From contig NZ_PXNP01000104.1 in assembly GCF_003007675.1 (NCBI RefSeq), positions 62,001-126,000 of the forward strand: a stretch of 64,000 bases of DNA. The letters are read 5' to 3'. Made by a program: the position numbers and the translations under genes. Of this stretch, positions 1 through 8,639 are shown piece by piece. This DNA comes from Marinobacter fuscus (GTDB lineage Bacteria; Pseudomonadota; Gammaproteobacteria; Pseudomonadales; Oleiphilaceae). Below the pieces are notes generated by a model. That model was given only the letters and a program-made list of their open reading frames with translations, searched no databases and had not been told where the DNA came from. The stretch's first letter is position 1; every line of letters begins with the position of its first letter.

Positions 1-1927
1 CCAGCAAATCATCAACCAGTTGGCGCAGAAGTTCGCTGTTTCTTGAGGCAATGCTCAGAACCCGGTCGATTGGCTCAGGCAATTTGCCCAGGGCGCCCCC
101 CGTAACCAGCCCCAGGGAGCCGCTGATGGAGGTCAGGGGGGTGCGTAGCTCGTGGCTGACCGTGGAGATGAATTCGTTTTTCATCTGCTCGATTTTTTTA
201 CGCTCTGAGATGTCCTCAACCAGACTCCAGATCAGTGCTTGTCCTGACGGGTCTGTTATTTTCATGCCCCGGATAAGCACCGGGTAGGTGCTGTGATCCT
301 TGCGGATAAAGGTCAGCTCCTCCGGGCCGAAACGGGTGTTTTCCTTGAGAGCTTTAATGATCTCGCGAGCCCGGGCTTTCTCGGTGTCTGGAACCAGCTC
401 AAGAACACCCATACGGGCCAGTTCTTCCCGGGTGTAGCCTGTGGGCGCCAGCAGGGCTTCGTTGATATCCACAAAGGCACCGGAACTATAGTCGTTCAGG
501 GCAATCCCGATCGGCGATAGCTCGTACAGTCGTCGCAGCCGTTCTTCATTTTCCTGCAGCGCCAGTTGGGTGCGCTTTTTCTCGTCAATATCAATAATAT
601 GGCCGTGCCAGAGGATGCTGCCGTCGGCCAGAGCTTCCGGTGAAGCGCTGCCCTCTACCCAGCGCCAGCCGCCGTTGTCCTGCCATACCCGATGTTGTTG
701 CTGCCAGAGCGACAGGGTTCGGGCGGAGGTTTCGATGCTCTTGCCTACGCTCTCCAGGTCATCCGGATGCACTTTATTGAACACATCGCTGGCGTCTTCT
801 TTTACCGCTTCGGCGGTGACGTTGTAGACCTCAAGAATCCGTGGGCTGGCAAACGGAAATGACGAGTGACCATCGGGCCAGAGCCGGTACTGGTAGAGCA
901 TACCGGGGGCATTGGCTAAGAGTTTGGTCAGCGTTTGAGACTGGCGGGCCTGCTGGATACTGTCGGCAATCCAGCGCGCCAGCAGGTTTACGAACATTTT
1001 TTCTGTGTCGGTAAACGGTGGTTTTCGGGGGGCGCTGGCGGAAAAATTCAGCGTGCCGAAGAATTCCTCGTCTATCCATATGGGCGCAGCGATGTAGCTT
1101 TCCAGCTTATGAGCTTGATAGCAGGGGCGATCTTTATAGCGGGAATGCCCCATGTGATTGATGCTCATGACCTCCCCGTGATCCAGCAGCATAGAGCAAT
1201 AAGTCTGCTCCAGCGGCAGGGTCAGGCCGTCTTCAATGCTGTCGCCCCGGCGCTCATCATGCCAGAGCACCGTGTAGGTCTGGCCGGAGATTTCGCTGAC
1301 AATGGCGGTTTCTGTGCCCAGGAACCGGTTGGCGCGGTACAGGGCATCGGGAATGGCCTGATCGGGATCCGAGCAGTGCTCCAGCGCAATGTCGTTGAGA
1401 ATATTCAGAGCTCGGGTGCGCTCGCTGTAATAGCCACCCAGTTCCTGTAACTGGAATTCCCTCTCCAGCACATCGGCCAGATCCCTGAGGTTGTCGAGAT
1501 CGTCTGGGCTGAGCGTTCTGGGGCGTTTGTCGATAATGCACAGGGTGCCAACCCGGAATCCGGCGCGATCCTGCAGGGGCGCGCCTGCATAGAACCGGAT
1601 ATGGGGTTCGCCGGTCACCAGCGGGTTATCCGCAAAGCAGGCATCGGCCAGAGCGTCTGGCACGACAAAGGTTTTTTTGCCCAGAATGGCGTGGCCGCAA
1701 AAAGAAATATCCCGGCCGGTTTCTCTGGCACCGAGGCCGTAGCAGGATTTGAACCACTGGCGATCCTTGTCGACCAGCGACACCAGGGCAATGGGCACGT
1801 CGAACATCCGGGCCGCGAGCCGGGTGATGCGATCAAAGCGCTCTTCGGGTGGCGTATCCAATAGCTTCAGGGCATCCAGTGCCGATAGGCGTTGTTGTTC
1901 TTCCTGCGGAAACTCAGGTGCCCGCAT
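1..1927 (-). CDS. Sensor histidine kinase, GAF-GAF-PAS-PAS-HisKA, truncated by window edge
   Basis: The minus-strand frame is open from an ATG at 1927 to base 1, so 642 residues are visible and the ATPase domain lies outside the window. The N-terminus is a GAF domain with the family signature around RQWFKSCYG and DISFCGHAIL (about residues 20-160). A second GAF (about 180-310), a PAS_3-like segment (about 320-430) and a second PAS (about 445-560) follow. The HisKA H-box reads STVSHELRTPLTS with the phospho-acceptor His at residue 592. No transmembrane segment is seen, so it is probably a cytoplasmic sensor. Its start overlaps the end of the next upstream kinase gene by 14 bp, so the two are probably co-translated. 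A C-terminal receiver (hybrid kinase) cannot be excluded. Confidence 0.9.
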   Translation of the reverse strand, partial: MRAPEFPQEEQQRLSALDALKLLDTPPEERFDRITRLAARMFDVPIALVSLVDKDRQWFKSCYGLGARETGRDISFCGHAILGKKTFVVPDALADACFADNPLVTGEPHIRFYAGAPLQDRAGFRVGTLCIIDKRPRTLSPDDLDNLRDLADVLEREFQLQELGGYYSERTRALNILNDIALEHCSDPDQAIPDALYRANRFLGTETAIVSEISGQTYTVLWHDERRGDSIEDGLTLPLEQTYCSMLLDHGEVMSINHMGHSRYKDRPCYQAHKLESYIAAPIWIDEEFFGTLNFSASAPRKPPFTDTEKMFVNLLARWIADSIQQARQSQTLTKLLANAPGMLYQYRLWPDGHSSFPFASPRILEVYNVTAEAVKEDASDVFNKVHPDDLESVGKSIETSARTLSLWQQQHRVWQDNGGWRWVEGSASPEALADGSILWHGHIIDIDEKKRTQLALQENEERLRRLYELSPIGIALNDYSSGAFVDINEALLAPTGYTREELARMGVLELVPDTEKARAREIIKALKENTRFGPEELTFIRKDHSTYPVLIRGMKITDPSGQALIWSLVEDISERKKIEQMKNEFISTVSHELRTPLTSISGSLGLVTGGALGKLPEPIDRVLSIASRNSELLRQLVDDLL

Positions 1928-3701
1928 GGTGGTTCTCCGTGTCTGCCTGTGTTTCGGGTAATTCGACCCAGAAGTGCGCCCCGCCCTGATAATAGTAGCC
2001 GACTTCACCACCCATGAGGTGCGCCAGCTCACGACAGATTGCCAGCCCCAGGCCGGTGCCAGCCCGGGAGTTTCTGGCGATGCTGTGGGCCTGTTCAAAG
2101 CGCTCGAACAGTACCGGCTCAAAATCGGCGGGTACGCCCTGGCCCTGATCCGAAACCACAACCCGCACCCGCTGATTCAATAACGACTGGCTGGTGATCC
2201 GGATCTGGCCGCCAGCGGGTGAGAACTTGATGGCGTTACTGATAAAGTTGTCCAGAATTTGACGCAGCCGTTGGGGGTCGGCCCACAGTCTGATTGGCTG
2301 CTCTGCTGGCGGAGATGACAGCTCAACCCCGTACTGTTTTGCCATTACCCGATTGCCGTCGGCGGCCTGCTGTATGGCACTGGCAAGGCTGAGGGCTTCT
2401 GGGTAGACCGGTAGCTTGCCGGCAATCACCTTGTTGAAATCGAGAAGATCCGAGATCAGGCGCTGCAGCTGTTCGCCGTTTCTCAGGGCAATATCAGTGA
2501 TACTGCGGGCTTTGCCCGGCAGTTCACCGGTGGCTCCGGAGTGCAACAGTTTCAGCGAGCCATTGATCGAAGTCAGCGGTGTGCGCAGTTCATGGCTGAC
2601 GGTGGAGACAAACTGGTCTTTCATTTGATCCAGGTGTTCTCTGGCTTCCATCAGTTCATTGAAAGCCCGCGCCAGTTCCCGGGTTTCCATCGGGCCATCC
2701 GGCGCCAGGCGCCGGGTTTGCTGATTGCTGGTGATCATGGTTCGGATATTGGACGACATCCGGGCCAGGGGGCGGGTTGATGCACGAGCCAGCCACCAGG
2801 CCAGCACAATCAGAATGGCCAGAGCCGCCATGCTCCAGTACACGAACGTATTGAACGACGCCCATGCGGGCCCGGTGACGCGATCGTAGGGTTCGGCGCG
2901 CAAAAAAATCCAGCCCACCCGTTCCAGGTGGCGGGTTGCATAGACCCAGCGCTGGCCAAGTTCGTCTTCAACAATGCCGGAGGTAATGCCCGACAGCGCC
3001 GCATCGATCATGGCATTTTCGCCGGGGGGCGGCAGCGTCAGCATAGGGGAGTCCGGTGATAGCGAGTCCACCTGTATAAAATGGTTGGTGTCGAGAACCC
3101 GAAAAATCGTGTCGGTATTTTCGCCAAAAGAAGCCGGAATGATGCCGGATTCCGCCAGATTGATAGTGCCCCCCGCCAGACCCAGCAAATCGCCGTCGTC
3201 ACTTTTAATGGGCGCCAGAAAAGTCAGCAACGGCAGGCCCGTGGTTCGGCCAATAATCGGGCGGCTAATCAGAGCTTCACGCTCTCTAAGTGCCTGTTGA
3301 AAATGCGGCCGATCCTTGTAATTGGTACCTACCCGGTTGGGCACAAAAAGGTTCTCGGCGATGGCGGTGGCCTGATCATCAAACACCAGCAAGCCGCCCT
3401 GAAAATAACGTTCCAGCCCGGTTTGTCGTCCAAGAGTGTCCAGGATCAGAGGTAGCGGAAGGCGCTCGTCACCATCGGTGAGGAAGCTTGCAAAGGTATT
3501 CAGGGCGTCCAGGCGGATCTGGAGTTCCTGGTCGACGGTTCTGGCAGCCTGTTCGGTTTCAAGTATCTGGCGCTGGGTGAGCACGTTTTCGAAGTCGCGA
3601 ACCAGGCCGTGATAGGCTAGCAGCAGAACGGCGACAACGGTTACGACGCTGCTGAGAATGGTGATGAGCGTAACCCGGATGCCAATGGACAATGATCTCA
3701 A
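1914..3701 (-). CDS. Membrane sensor histidine kinase with periplasmic Cache-type domain
   Basis: This 595-residue protein starts at a TTG preceded by AAGGA seven bases upstream. TM1 lies at about residues 8-30, followed by a roughly 250-residue periplasmic region that looks like a double-Cache sensor, TM2 at about 286-306, HAMP, HisKA with His370 in STVSHELRTPL, and HATPase_c with an N-box near 485 (DNFISNAIKF), DQGQG near 519 and GTGLGLAI near 549. It is an autokinase that should phosphorylate a partner receiver. It is the first gene of a two-kinase minus-strand unit and is divergent from three response-regulator genes, which are the obvious partner candidates. The ligand is unknown. Confidence 0.92.
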   Translation of the reverse strand: MRSLSIGIRVTLITILSSVVTVVAVLLLAYHGLVRDFENVLTQRQILETEQAARTVDQELQIRLDALNTFASFLTDGDERLPLPLILDTLGRQTGLERYFQGGLLVFDDQATAIAENLFVPNRVGTNYKDRPHFQQALREREALISRPIIGRTTGLPLLTFLAPIKSDDGDLLGLAGGTINLAESGIIPASFGENTDTIFRVLDTNHFIQVDSLSPDSPMLTLPPPGENAMIDAALSGITSGIVEDELGQRWVYATRHLERVGWIFLRAEPYDRVTGPAWASFNTFVYWSMAALAILIVLAWWLARASTRPLARMSSNIRTMITSNQQTRRLAPDGPMETRELARAFNELMEAREHLDQMKDQFVSTVSHELRTPLTSINGSLKLLHSGATGELPGKARSITDIALRNGEQLQRLISDLLDFNKVIAGKLPVYPEALSLASAIQQAADGNRVMAKQYGVELSSPPAEQPIRLWADPQRLRQILDNFISNAIKFSPAGGQIRITSQSLLNQRVRVVVSDQGQGVPADFEPVLFERFEQAHSIARNSRAGTGLGLAICRELAHLMGGEVGYYYQGGAHFWVELPETQADTENHHAGT

Positions 3702-3796
3702 CGGTATTCCTTAGTGGCGTGGCCGTAAACGATAAAACATGCTTACATAGAGCGTAGAGTATTTCCAAGCAGGGAAACACCGGAGTCCGGGGGGAA

Positions 3797-5530
3797 TTGT
3801 TGAACAGTCCATTGCAAGATCCGCTTGCTGACCGCCTGCACGCCTTGAAGCAGCGCTTTGTTGAGCGCCTGAAGGTTGAGCTGGTCAGCCTTGAGGCATA
3901 CGGGCAGAAGCTTGAGCAGCAGGACGTGGAACTGGAGTCTATGCGCAACTGTGTTCAGCGGCTGCACCAGCTGGCGGGCTCTGCAGGCACTTTCGGTTTT
4001 CCGGAAGTGGGTGAGCTTGCGCGGGAGCTGGAAAAGCGCCTCAAAACCGAGGTTGAACACTGGCCTGATAATGCCGGGGCCGGGCACCCGGGAGCAGAGG
4101 CCTGCACCGGTCTGGCGGTTCAGTTCCGGGCTCTTGTCGCGCGAATGAAAACGGAATCGGCCGAGCCGGTGCCTGATCGTGATCAGGCTGCCACCACCGT
4201 GATTGATGAGGCGTCGTTGCACGGTCAGCAGGTGCGTTTGCTGGTGGTGTCGGATGGATTGTCGGAGCTGGATGACCTGGTTAAGGAACTATCCCGATAC
4301 GGGTTTAATGTTCTGGTGCTCGGGCTCTCTGACGACCGTTTTTCAGAGACGAATCGCGCCGCGTTACTGGATAACGTGGCAACGGCTATTTGTTGGCACG
4401 GTATGGTTGAGCGTGTCGCCAGACAGGTGTCAGGCCACCACGCAGACGCCTGGCCATATCTGATGCCCCTGGTCTGTATCGGTGAGACCGGCCAATTTGA
4501 ACAACGTTACCGCGTTGCCAGTGCCGGTGCCCGGGCGTTTTTTCCCGAGCCGGTGGATGTTCCGGAACTTGTTGAGCGGGTGGAAACGTTCGTTGAAGAA
4601 AAAACCAGCCGGGTGCGTGGCCGGGTGATGATCATCGACGATGACCGCGAGCTGGCCGAGCACTACAGCCTGGTGCTGGCGGCGGCCGGAATAGAGCCCC
4701 GGGTGGTGAACGATCCGGCGCAGTTACTCGAGGCGCTGCATGGTTTCGAGCCGGATCTGGTGTTGATGGACATAGAGCTGGGCCATTATTCCGGCGTCAC
4801 CCTGGCCGGTATGATCCGTTTCCACGCCCGCTGGTTGAGCCTACCGATCATCTACCTGTCCGCCGAGGACGATCTGGAAAGCCAGTTGCAGGCGCTTTCG
4901 GGTGGTGCCGATGAGTTTCTGGTTAAACCGATTTCGGACGACTATCTGATCCGGTCGGTGCAGATGCGCTGCCAGCGGGCGCGCCAACTGTCGGAGCTGA
5001 TGAACCGAGACAGCCTTACCCGGCTGCTGAAGCACTCGATCATCAAGCAGGAAGTGGAGCGAGAGCGTTTGCGATCCATGCGCGGTGATTATCCCTCCTG
5101 TGCGGTCTTGCTGGATATCGACCATTTCAAGCAGGTTAATGATACCTGGGGCCATGCTCAGGGAGATGTGGTGATCCGGGCGCTGGCGAACCTGTTGCGT
5201 AACCGGTTGCGGGAGTCGGATGCCATCGGCCGCTATGGCGGCGAGGAATTTCTGGTGGTCTTGTCCAATTGCGATGCCCCGGCGGCAGAACATCTGGTGG
5301 GCCGTATCCTGCAGAATTTTTCTGAGCTGGAATTTGCCGTTGGTGAACAGGCCTTTCAGGTTACTTTCAGTGCAGGCATTGCGCTGATCAATCAGTTTGC
5401 AGAGGGTGACCAGGCCATAGAGGCCGCCGACCGGGCATTGTATGCACGCAAACGCGCGGGCCGGAATGGCGTAATGATCTATGACCAATCAATGGCAGGG
5501 CGGTCATTGTCGCCAGCCGATGGGTTTTAA
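3797..5530 (+). CDS. Hpt - degenerate receiver - REC - GGDEF diguanylate cyclase response regulator
   Basis: The 577-residue protein starts at TTG 3797 (TTG 3800 is possible) behind a G-rich stretch. Residues about 10-100 resemble an Hpt domain, with the candidate phospho-His at 57 in RLHQLAGSAGTFGF. Residues about 135-265 look like a receiver fold without an obvious phospho-acceptor Asp. A true REC follows (IIDDD near 280, phospho-acceptor Asp325 in LMDIELG, Lys in LVKPIS). The C-terminal GGDEF domain has an active GGEEF site at 481-485 and an RxxD inhibitory site (RESD) at 472-475. It should make c-di-GMP from GTP under phosphorelay control, and the Hpt suggests it can also pass phosphate on. 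It is the first of three regulators, divergent from two kinases. Confidence 0.9.
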   Translation: MLNSPLQDPLADRLHALKQRFVERLKVELVSLEAYGQKLEQQDVELESMRNCVQRLHQLAGSAGTFGFPEVGELARELEKRLKTEVEHWPDNAGAGHPGAEACTGLAVQFRALVARMKTESAEPVPDRDQAATTVIDEASLHGQQVRLLVVSDGLSELDDLVKELSRYGFNVLVLGLSDDRFSETNRAALLDNVATAICWHGMVERVARQVSGHHADAWPYLMPLVCIGETGQFEQRYRVASAGARAFFPEPVDVPELVERVETFVEEKTSRVRGRVMIIDDDRELAEHYSLVLAAAGIEPRVVNDPAQLLEALHGFEPDLVLMDIELGHYSGVTLAGMIRFHARWLSLPIIYLSAEDDLESQLQALSGGADEFLVKPISDDYLIRSVQMRCQRARQLSELMNRDSLTRLLKHSIIKQEVERERLRSMRGDYPSCAVLLDIDHFKQVNDTWGHAQGDVVIRALANLLRNRLRESDAIGRYGGEEFLVVLSNCDAPAAEHLVGRILQNFSELEFAVGEQAFQVTFSAGIALINQFAEGDQAIEAADRALYARKRAGRNGVMIYDQSMAGRSLSPADGF

Positions 5531-5539
5531 GGAGCCGAA

Positions 5540-6679
5540 TTGAACGCGCTGATTCTGGAAGACGATGATCTTTTTGCCGAACTACTGGAAACCGTGATTG
5601 CCGGTTTGCGCCCGGGTATCCGGGTGACAGTGGCGAGTGGCTTTCAGGAGGCCGCCCGGTTGGTGCGGGAACAGAGCTTTAACCTGGTGGTTACCGACTG
5701 GAACCTGCCAGACGGTTCCGGGCTGGATCTGGTGAAGCAGATACGGGCGGAGGATATGCAGCTGCCGATAGTGATCGTGTCCGGGCGGGCGGATCGGGAG
5801 TCGGTATTGCGGGCGGCCCACTACGGGATCAATGGCTATATTACCAAACCGCTCGATGTCCGGTTGTTGCATAAGCGCTTGTCGGAGTTGCTGGCGGATG
5901 TGGATGAGGTGCTGCCATCGGTGGAAGATTTTCTGTCTGCCGCCCTTGAGCATGTTGTGCAGTTGCCAACGGAAGTGGATGCCGCCGAGATTTTCCAGCT
6001 CCAGGAACGACAGGCCGATTTATCGGCAGCTCAGCTGGCGGAGCGTTGGCGTGAGTTGCCCGGGTTGTCTGCCCGGCTGCTGGATGTGGCTAACAGCACG
6101 TCGTTCCGTCGCTCCGGCGAGGCGGTTGAGCACCTTCGGGATGCGGTCAGCTCACTAGGGGTTGCTATGGCGCTCAATCAGGCGCTGGCGCTGGCCCTCG
6201 ATGTCTCCGGCCGGGTACAGCATGCCGAACTGGCAGGGCTGGCAAGGCAGTATCATGACAAGGCGCTGACTCTGGCCAAGGCGGCACAGTCACTGGCGCT
6301 GAAAATGAAGAAAACGCCGGTGCTGTATCAGCAGGCGGGCTTGCTCAGCCGCCTGGGTGAAATGGCGGCGATCAAGGTACTGGACGATTACCTGGCGCTG
6401 GGTGGCCAGTTGCAGGATGGGCAGCCCGAGCGCCTGATCCAGCAATGGGCGCAGCCCTTCGGTAACCGGCTGAAGGTGCAATGGCGTTTGCCTCTGGGGC
6501 TTCGGGAGCTGATCGGGGCGGTGTATGTCCTGCCGAGTAACAGCACTCGGGAAGGTTCATTGCTGATGCGGGCGGCCGCGCTGGAAGCCGAAGGGCAGGC
6601 GAGCGCGGAAGAATGCCAGCGCCTGATGCGCAGGCTGGGGTTGGACGACTCAACACAACAGGAGGTGGGTCCGTTATGA
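5540..6679 (+). CDS. REC-HDOD response regulator
   Basis: The 379-residue protein starts at TTG 5540, nine bases after the previous stop, with AGGAG just upstream. It has an N-terminal receiver with Asp53 as phospho-acceptor (VVTDWNLPDGSG) and Lys103 in YITKPLD. The region from about 135 to 330 resembles an HDOD domain, with family features at LPGLSARLLDVANSTSF and HLRDAVSSLG. HDOD domains lack HD-phosphohydrolase catalysis and act in signalling scaffolds, so no enzymatic output is proposed. Its position between a GGDEF regulator and a lone receiver suggests it belongs to the same pathway. Its stop overlaps the next start. Confidence 0.87.
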   Translation: MNALILEDDDLFAELLETVIAGLRPGIRVTVASGFQEAARLVREQSFNLVVTDWNLPDGSGLDLVKQIRAEDMQLPIVIVSGRADRESVLRAAHYGINGYITKPLDVRLLHKRLSELLADVDEVLPSVEDFLSAALEHVVQLPTEVDAAEIFQLQERQADLSAAQLAERWRELPGLSARLLDVANSTSFRRSGEAVEHLRDAVSSLGVAMALNQALALALDVSGRVQHAELAGLARQYHDKALTLAKAAQSLALKMKKTPVLYQQAGLLSRLGEMAAIKVLDDYLALGGQLQDGQPERLIQQWAQPFGNRLKVQWRLPLGLRELIGAVYVLPSNSTREGSLLMRAAALEAEGQASAEECQRLMRRLGLDDSTQQEVGPL

Positions 6680-7074
6680 GCAATGACGCCCGAATGCCGG
6701 AAAAAGTGCTGTACGTAGAGGACGACCCTGATATCCGCAGTATTGCCGAACTGGCGTTGAGAGACGTTGGGGGGTTCACGGCCTGCCTGTGTGAATCCGG
6801 AGCCGAAGCCTTGGCGGTGATCGACGACTTCCAACCGGATCTGGTGCTGCTTGATGTGATGATGCCTGGTATGGACGGCCCGCAAACCCTGAAAGCCTTG
6901 CAGTCGCGCCCGCAAGGCCTGCCGGTGCCGGTGGTGTTCATGACCGCACGTTTGCAACCGGCCGAGATTGAGGAATACCTGGCCCTTGGGGCCATCGGTG
7001 TGATTCCCAAGCCCTTCGACCCCATGACTCTGGCGGATGAGATTCGCCGCCTGGCAGCCGCGGGAGCGTCGTGA
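6676..7074 (+). CDS. Single-domain response regulator (CheY-like)
   Basis: The start ATG at 6676 is chosen because GGAGG lies just upstream and it overlaps the preceding stop as ATGA; a longer in-frame opening exists but lacks a ribosome site. The 132-residue product is only a receiver: acidic pair in YVEDDPD, phospho-acceptor Asp60 in LLDVMMPGMDG, Thr90 and Lys112 in IPKPFD. With no output domain it probably acts as a phosphate shuttle or protein-interaction switch for the surrounding kinases and the Hpt-bearing cyclase. Confidence 0.92.
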   Translation: MSNDARMPEKVLYVEDDPDIRSIAELALRDVGGFTACLCESGAEALAVIDDFQPDLVLLDVMMPGMDGPQTLKALQSRPQGLPVPVVFMTARLQPAEIEEYLALGAIGVIPKPFDPMTLADEIRRLAAAGAS

Positions 7075-7143
7075 GCCGGATGCAGCGCCAGGGCTTTTCA
7101 GGTAGGCTTGCCCGTCGAATTTTGACCGATTGCCGAGGTTAGC

Positions 7144-7464
7144 ATGTCATCCCCTGAGTCTCCGGAACAGCTGAAAGCCAAACTCAACCTGGAAACTTCC
7201 CGTATCCACTGGCATGAGCTGCAGACTTACTATGCCCGTGGGCAGGTGGTTCGGGTGTCGGCAGAGCTGGATCTGTTAACGGTTGCCGCTGAACTGGCGG
7301 CGGATAACAAAGCCCGGTTCGAGGGCTGGATGGCCAGCGGCCTGGTGGGGGAAGTCTCTGCCGACCTTGCCCGTGCCTGGTACGACCGTAATGCAGAGCT
7401 TTGGGCGGTGGTGATCGCACCCTGGGTGTTGGTGCAGGATCGCTCGGGTAATGCCCTGCACTGA
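7144..7464 (+). CDS. DUF2288 family protein
   Basis: This is a 106-residue soluble protein matching the DUF2288 pattern: a tryptophan-rich helix near the N-terminus (IHWHELQTYYARG), the acidic ELDLLTVAAELAADN motif and a C-terminal ELWAVVIAPWVLVQD. Its biochemical function is unknown. It lies between the lone receiver and the LysO-like transporter on the same strand, with about 60 to 70 bp on each side, so it may be transcribed with either. Confidence 0.85.
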   Translation: MSSPESPEQLKAKLNLETSRIHWHELQTYYARGQVVRVSAELDLLTVAAELAADNKARFEGWMASGLVGEVSADLARAWYDRNAELWAVVIAPWVLVQDRSGNALH

Positions 7465-7523
7465 GCCAGTGCGCCGCTGCTCTGCCGGCGCTTCCTTGTC
7501 TCCCTTTTGTTTTTGAGGTTGTC

Positions 7524-8432
7524 ATGTTCACCAGCGCGCTGCTGATCCTTGCTCCGTTGTTTCTCGGTTTCGCCTTCGCCCTGTCTGACCGCAGGCTGAT
7601 GACGGTGATCCATTATCTGGTTGAGGCGTTGGTGTATTTCATTCTGGCTCTGTTGGGGCTGGGGCTCGGGCAGATGGACGGCTTGCTGAATCAGTTGGGT
7701 ACCATGGCAGGGCAGGTAGGCGGGCTGGTCTTTGCCTTGCTGCTGGCGAATCTGGCCGGGCTCTGGCTGTTTCACCGCTGGCAGCCTATGGATACCGGCA
7801 CAGCCGACCAGGGTAACCGGCCCGGCTACGGCCGTCTGTTTCTGGCAGGCCTGAAGCCGCTGGTGGCGGTTTTTCTGGGGGCTCTGCTGGGCCTGTTTGT
7901 CTTCCCGGCGCTGCCCATGGTGGAGGATCTGGCAACCTGGTCGTTGATGTTACTGTTGTTTCTGATCGGCCTTCAATTGCGTAACGCCGGGCTCTCGCTG
8001 CGCAAACTGCTGATGAATCGTCAGGGGCTGGGTATCGCCACCGCGCTTGTGCTCAGCTCACTGGTGGCCGGGCTGGCCCTGATTCCCTGGTTGGGGGTGC
8101 CCTGGCATCAGGCCCTTGCGCTGGCCTCGGGATTTGGCTGGTATTCGCTCTCCGGCATCATGATCGGCGATGCGCTGGGCCCGGCCTGGGGTGGTGTTGC
8201 GTTTCTAAACGATGTGCTGCGCGAGATTATCGCCCTGGCGCTGATTCCTCTGGTGATTCACGCGCGGCCAGCGGTGGCAATCGGCTACGGTGGAGCCACC
8301 TCCATGGATTTCACTCTGCCGGTCATCCGTAGTAGCGGTGGTCTTGCCTGTGTGCCGGTTGCTATTGCCTCCGGGTTTCTTTTGTCTTTCCTGTCTCCGG
8401 TGTTGATGGGGATCTTCCTCTCCTTCGAATAA
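7524..8432 (+). CDS. lysO: LysO-family (YbjE-like) lysine exporter
   Basis: The 302-residue protein is hydrophobic throughout, with about eight predicted membrane segments. It carries the LysO/YbjE hallmark stretches: LLLFLIGLQLRN near residue 150, ASGFGWYSLSGIMIGDALGP near 195 and GGATSMDFTLPVI near 255. E. coli LysO (about 299 residues) exports L-lysine across the inner membrane, and length and motif order agree here. It follows the DUF2288 gene by about 60 bp. No lysine riboswitch is visible in the short upstream gap. Confidence 0.85.
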   Translation: MFTSALLILAPLFLGFAFALSDRRLMTVIHYLVEALVYFILALLGLGLGQMDGLLNQLGTMAGQVGGLVFALLLANLAGLWLFHRWQPMDTGTADQGNRPGYGRLFLAGLKPLVAVFLGALLGLFVFPALPMVEDLATWSLMLLLFLIGLQLRNAGLSLRKLLMNRQGLGIATALVLSSLVAGLALIPWLGVPWHQALALASGFGWYSLSGIMIGDALGPAWGGVAFLNDVLREIIALALIPLVIHARPAVAIGYGGATSMDFTLPVIRSSGGLACVPVAIASGFLLSFLSPVLMGIFLSFE

Positions 8433-8639
8433 TTTGGCACGTAGCTTGGAATAGCTTGGCACGATTTCTACCGCGCAAATTCCTATGCACCGGTTTGGCC
8501 GTTTTGCTACTGTGCAGATGCGCGTTTTTTCGATATCGTACGCCGCTATTGTATCGTTTGTGTACATGTGGGTGGCCTGAAAAGCCAATGCCCTGTCGTC
8601 GGTGCCCCGTAAAAACATGGTCTTGCCCCGGTATTCTCT

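Noticed and set aside
8434..8456. Sigma-54-like TGGCACG element upstream of the cyclase gene
   Set aside because: The -12 element has GG where GC is required, and the distance to the start codon is long.
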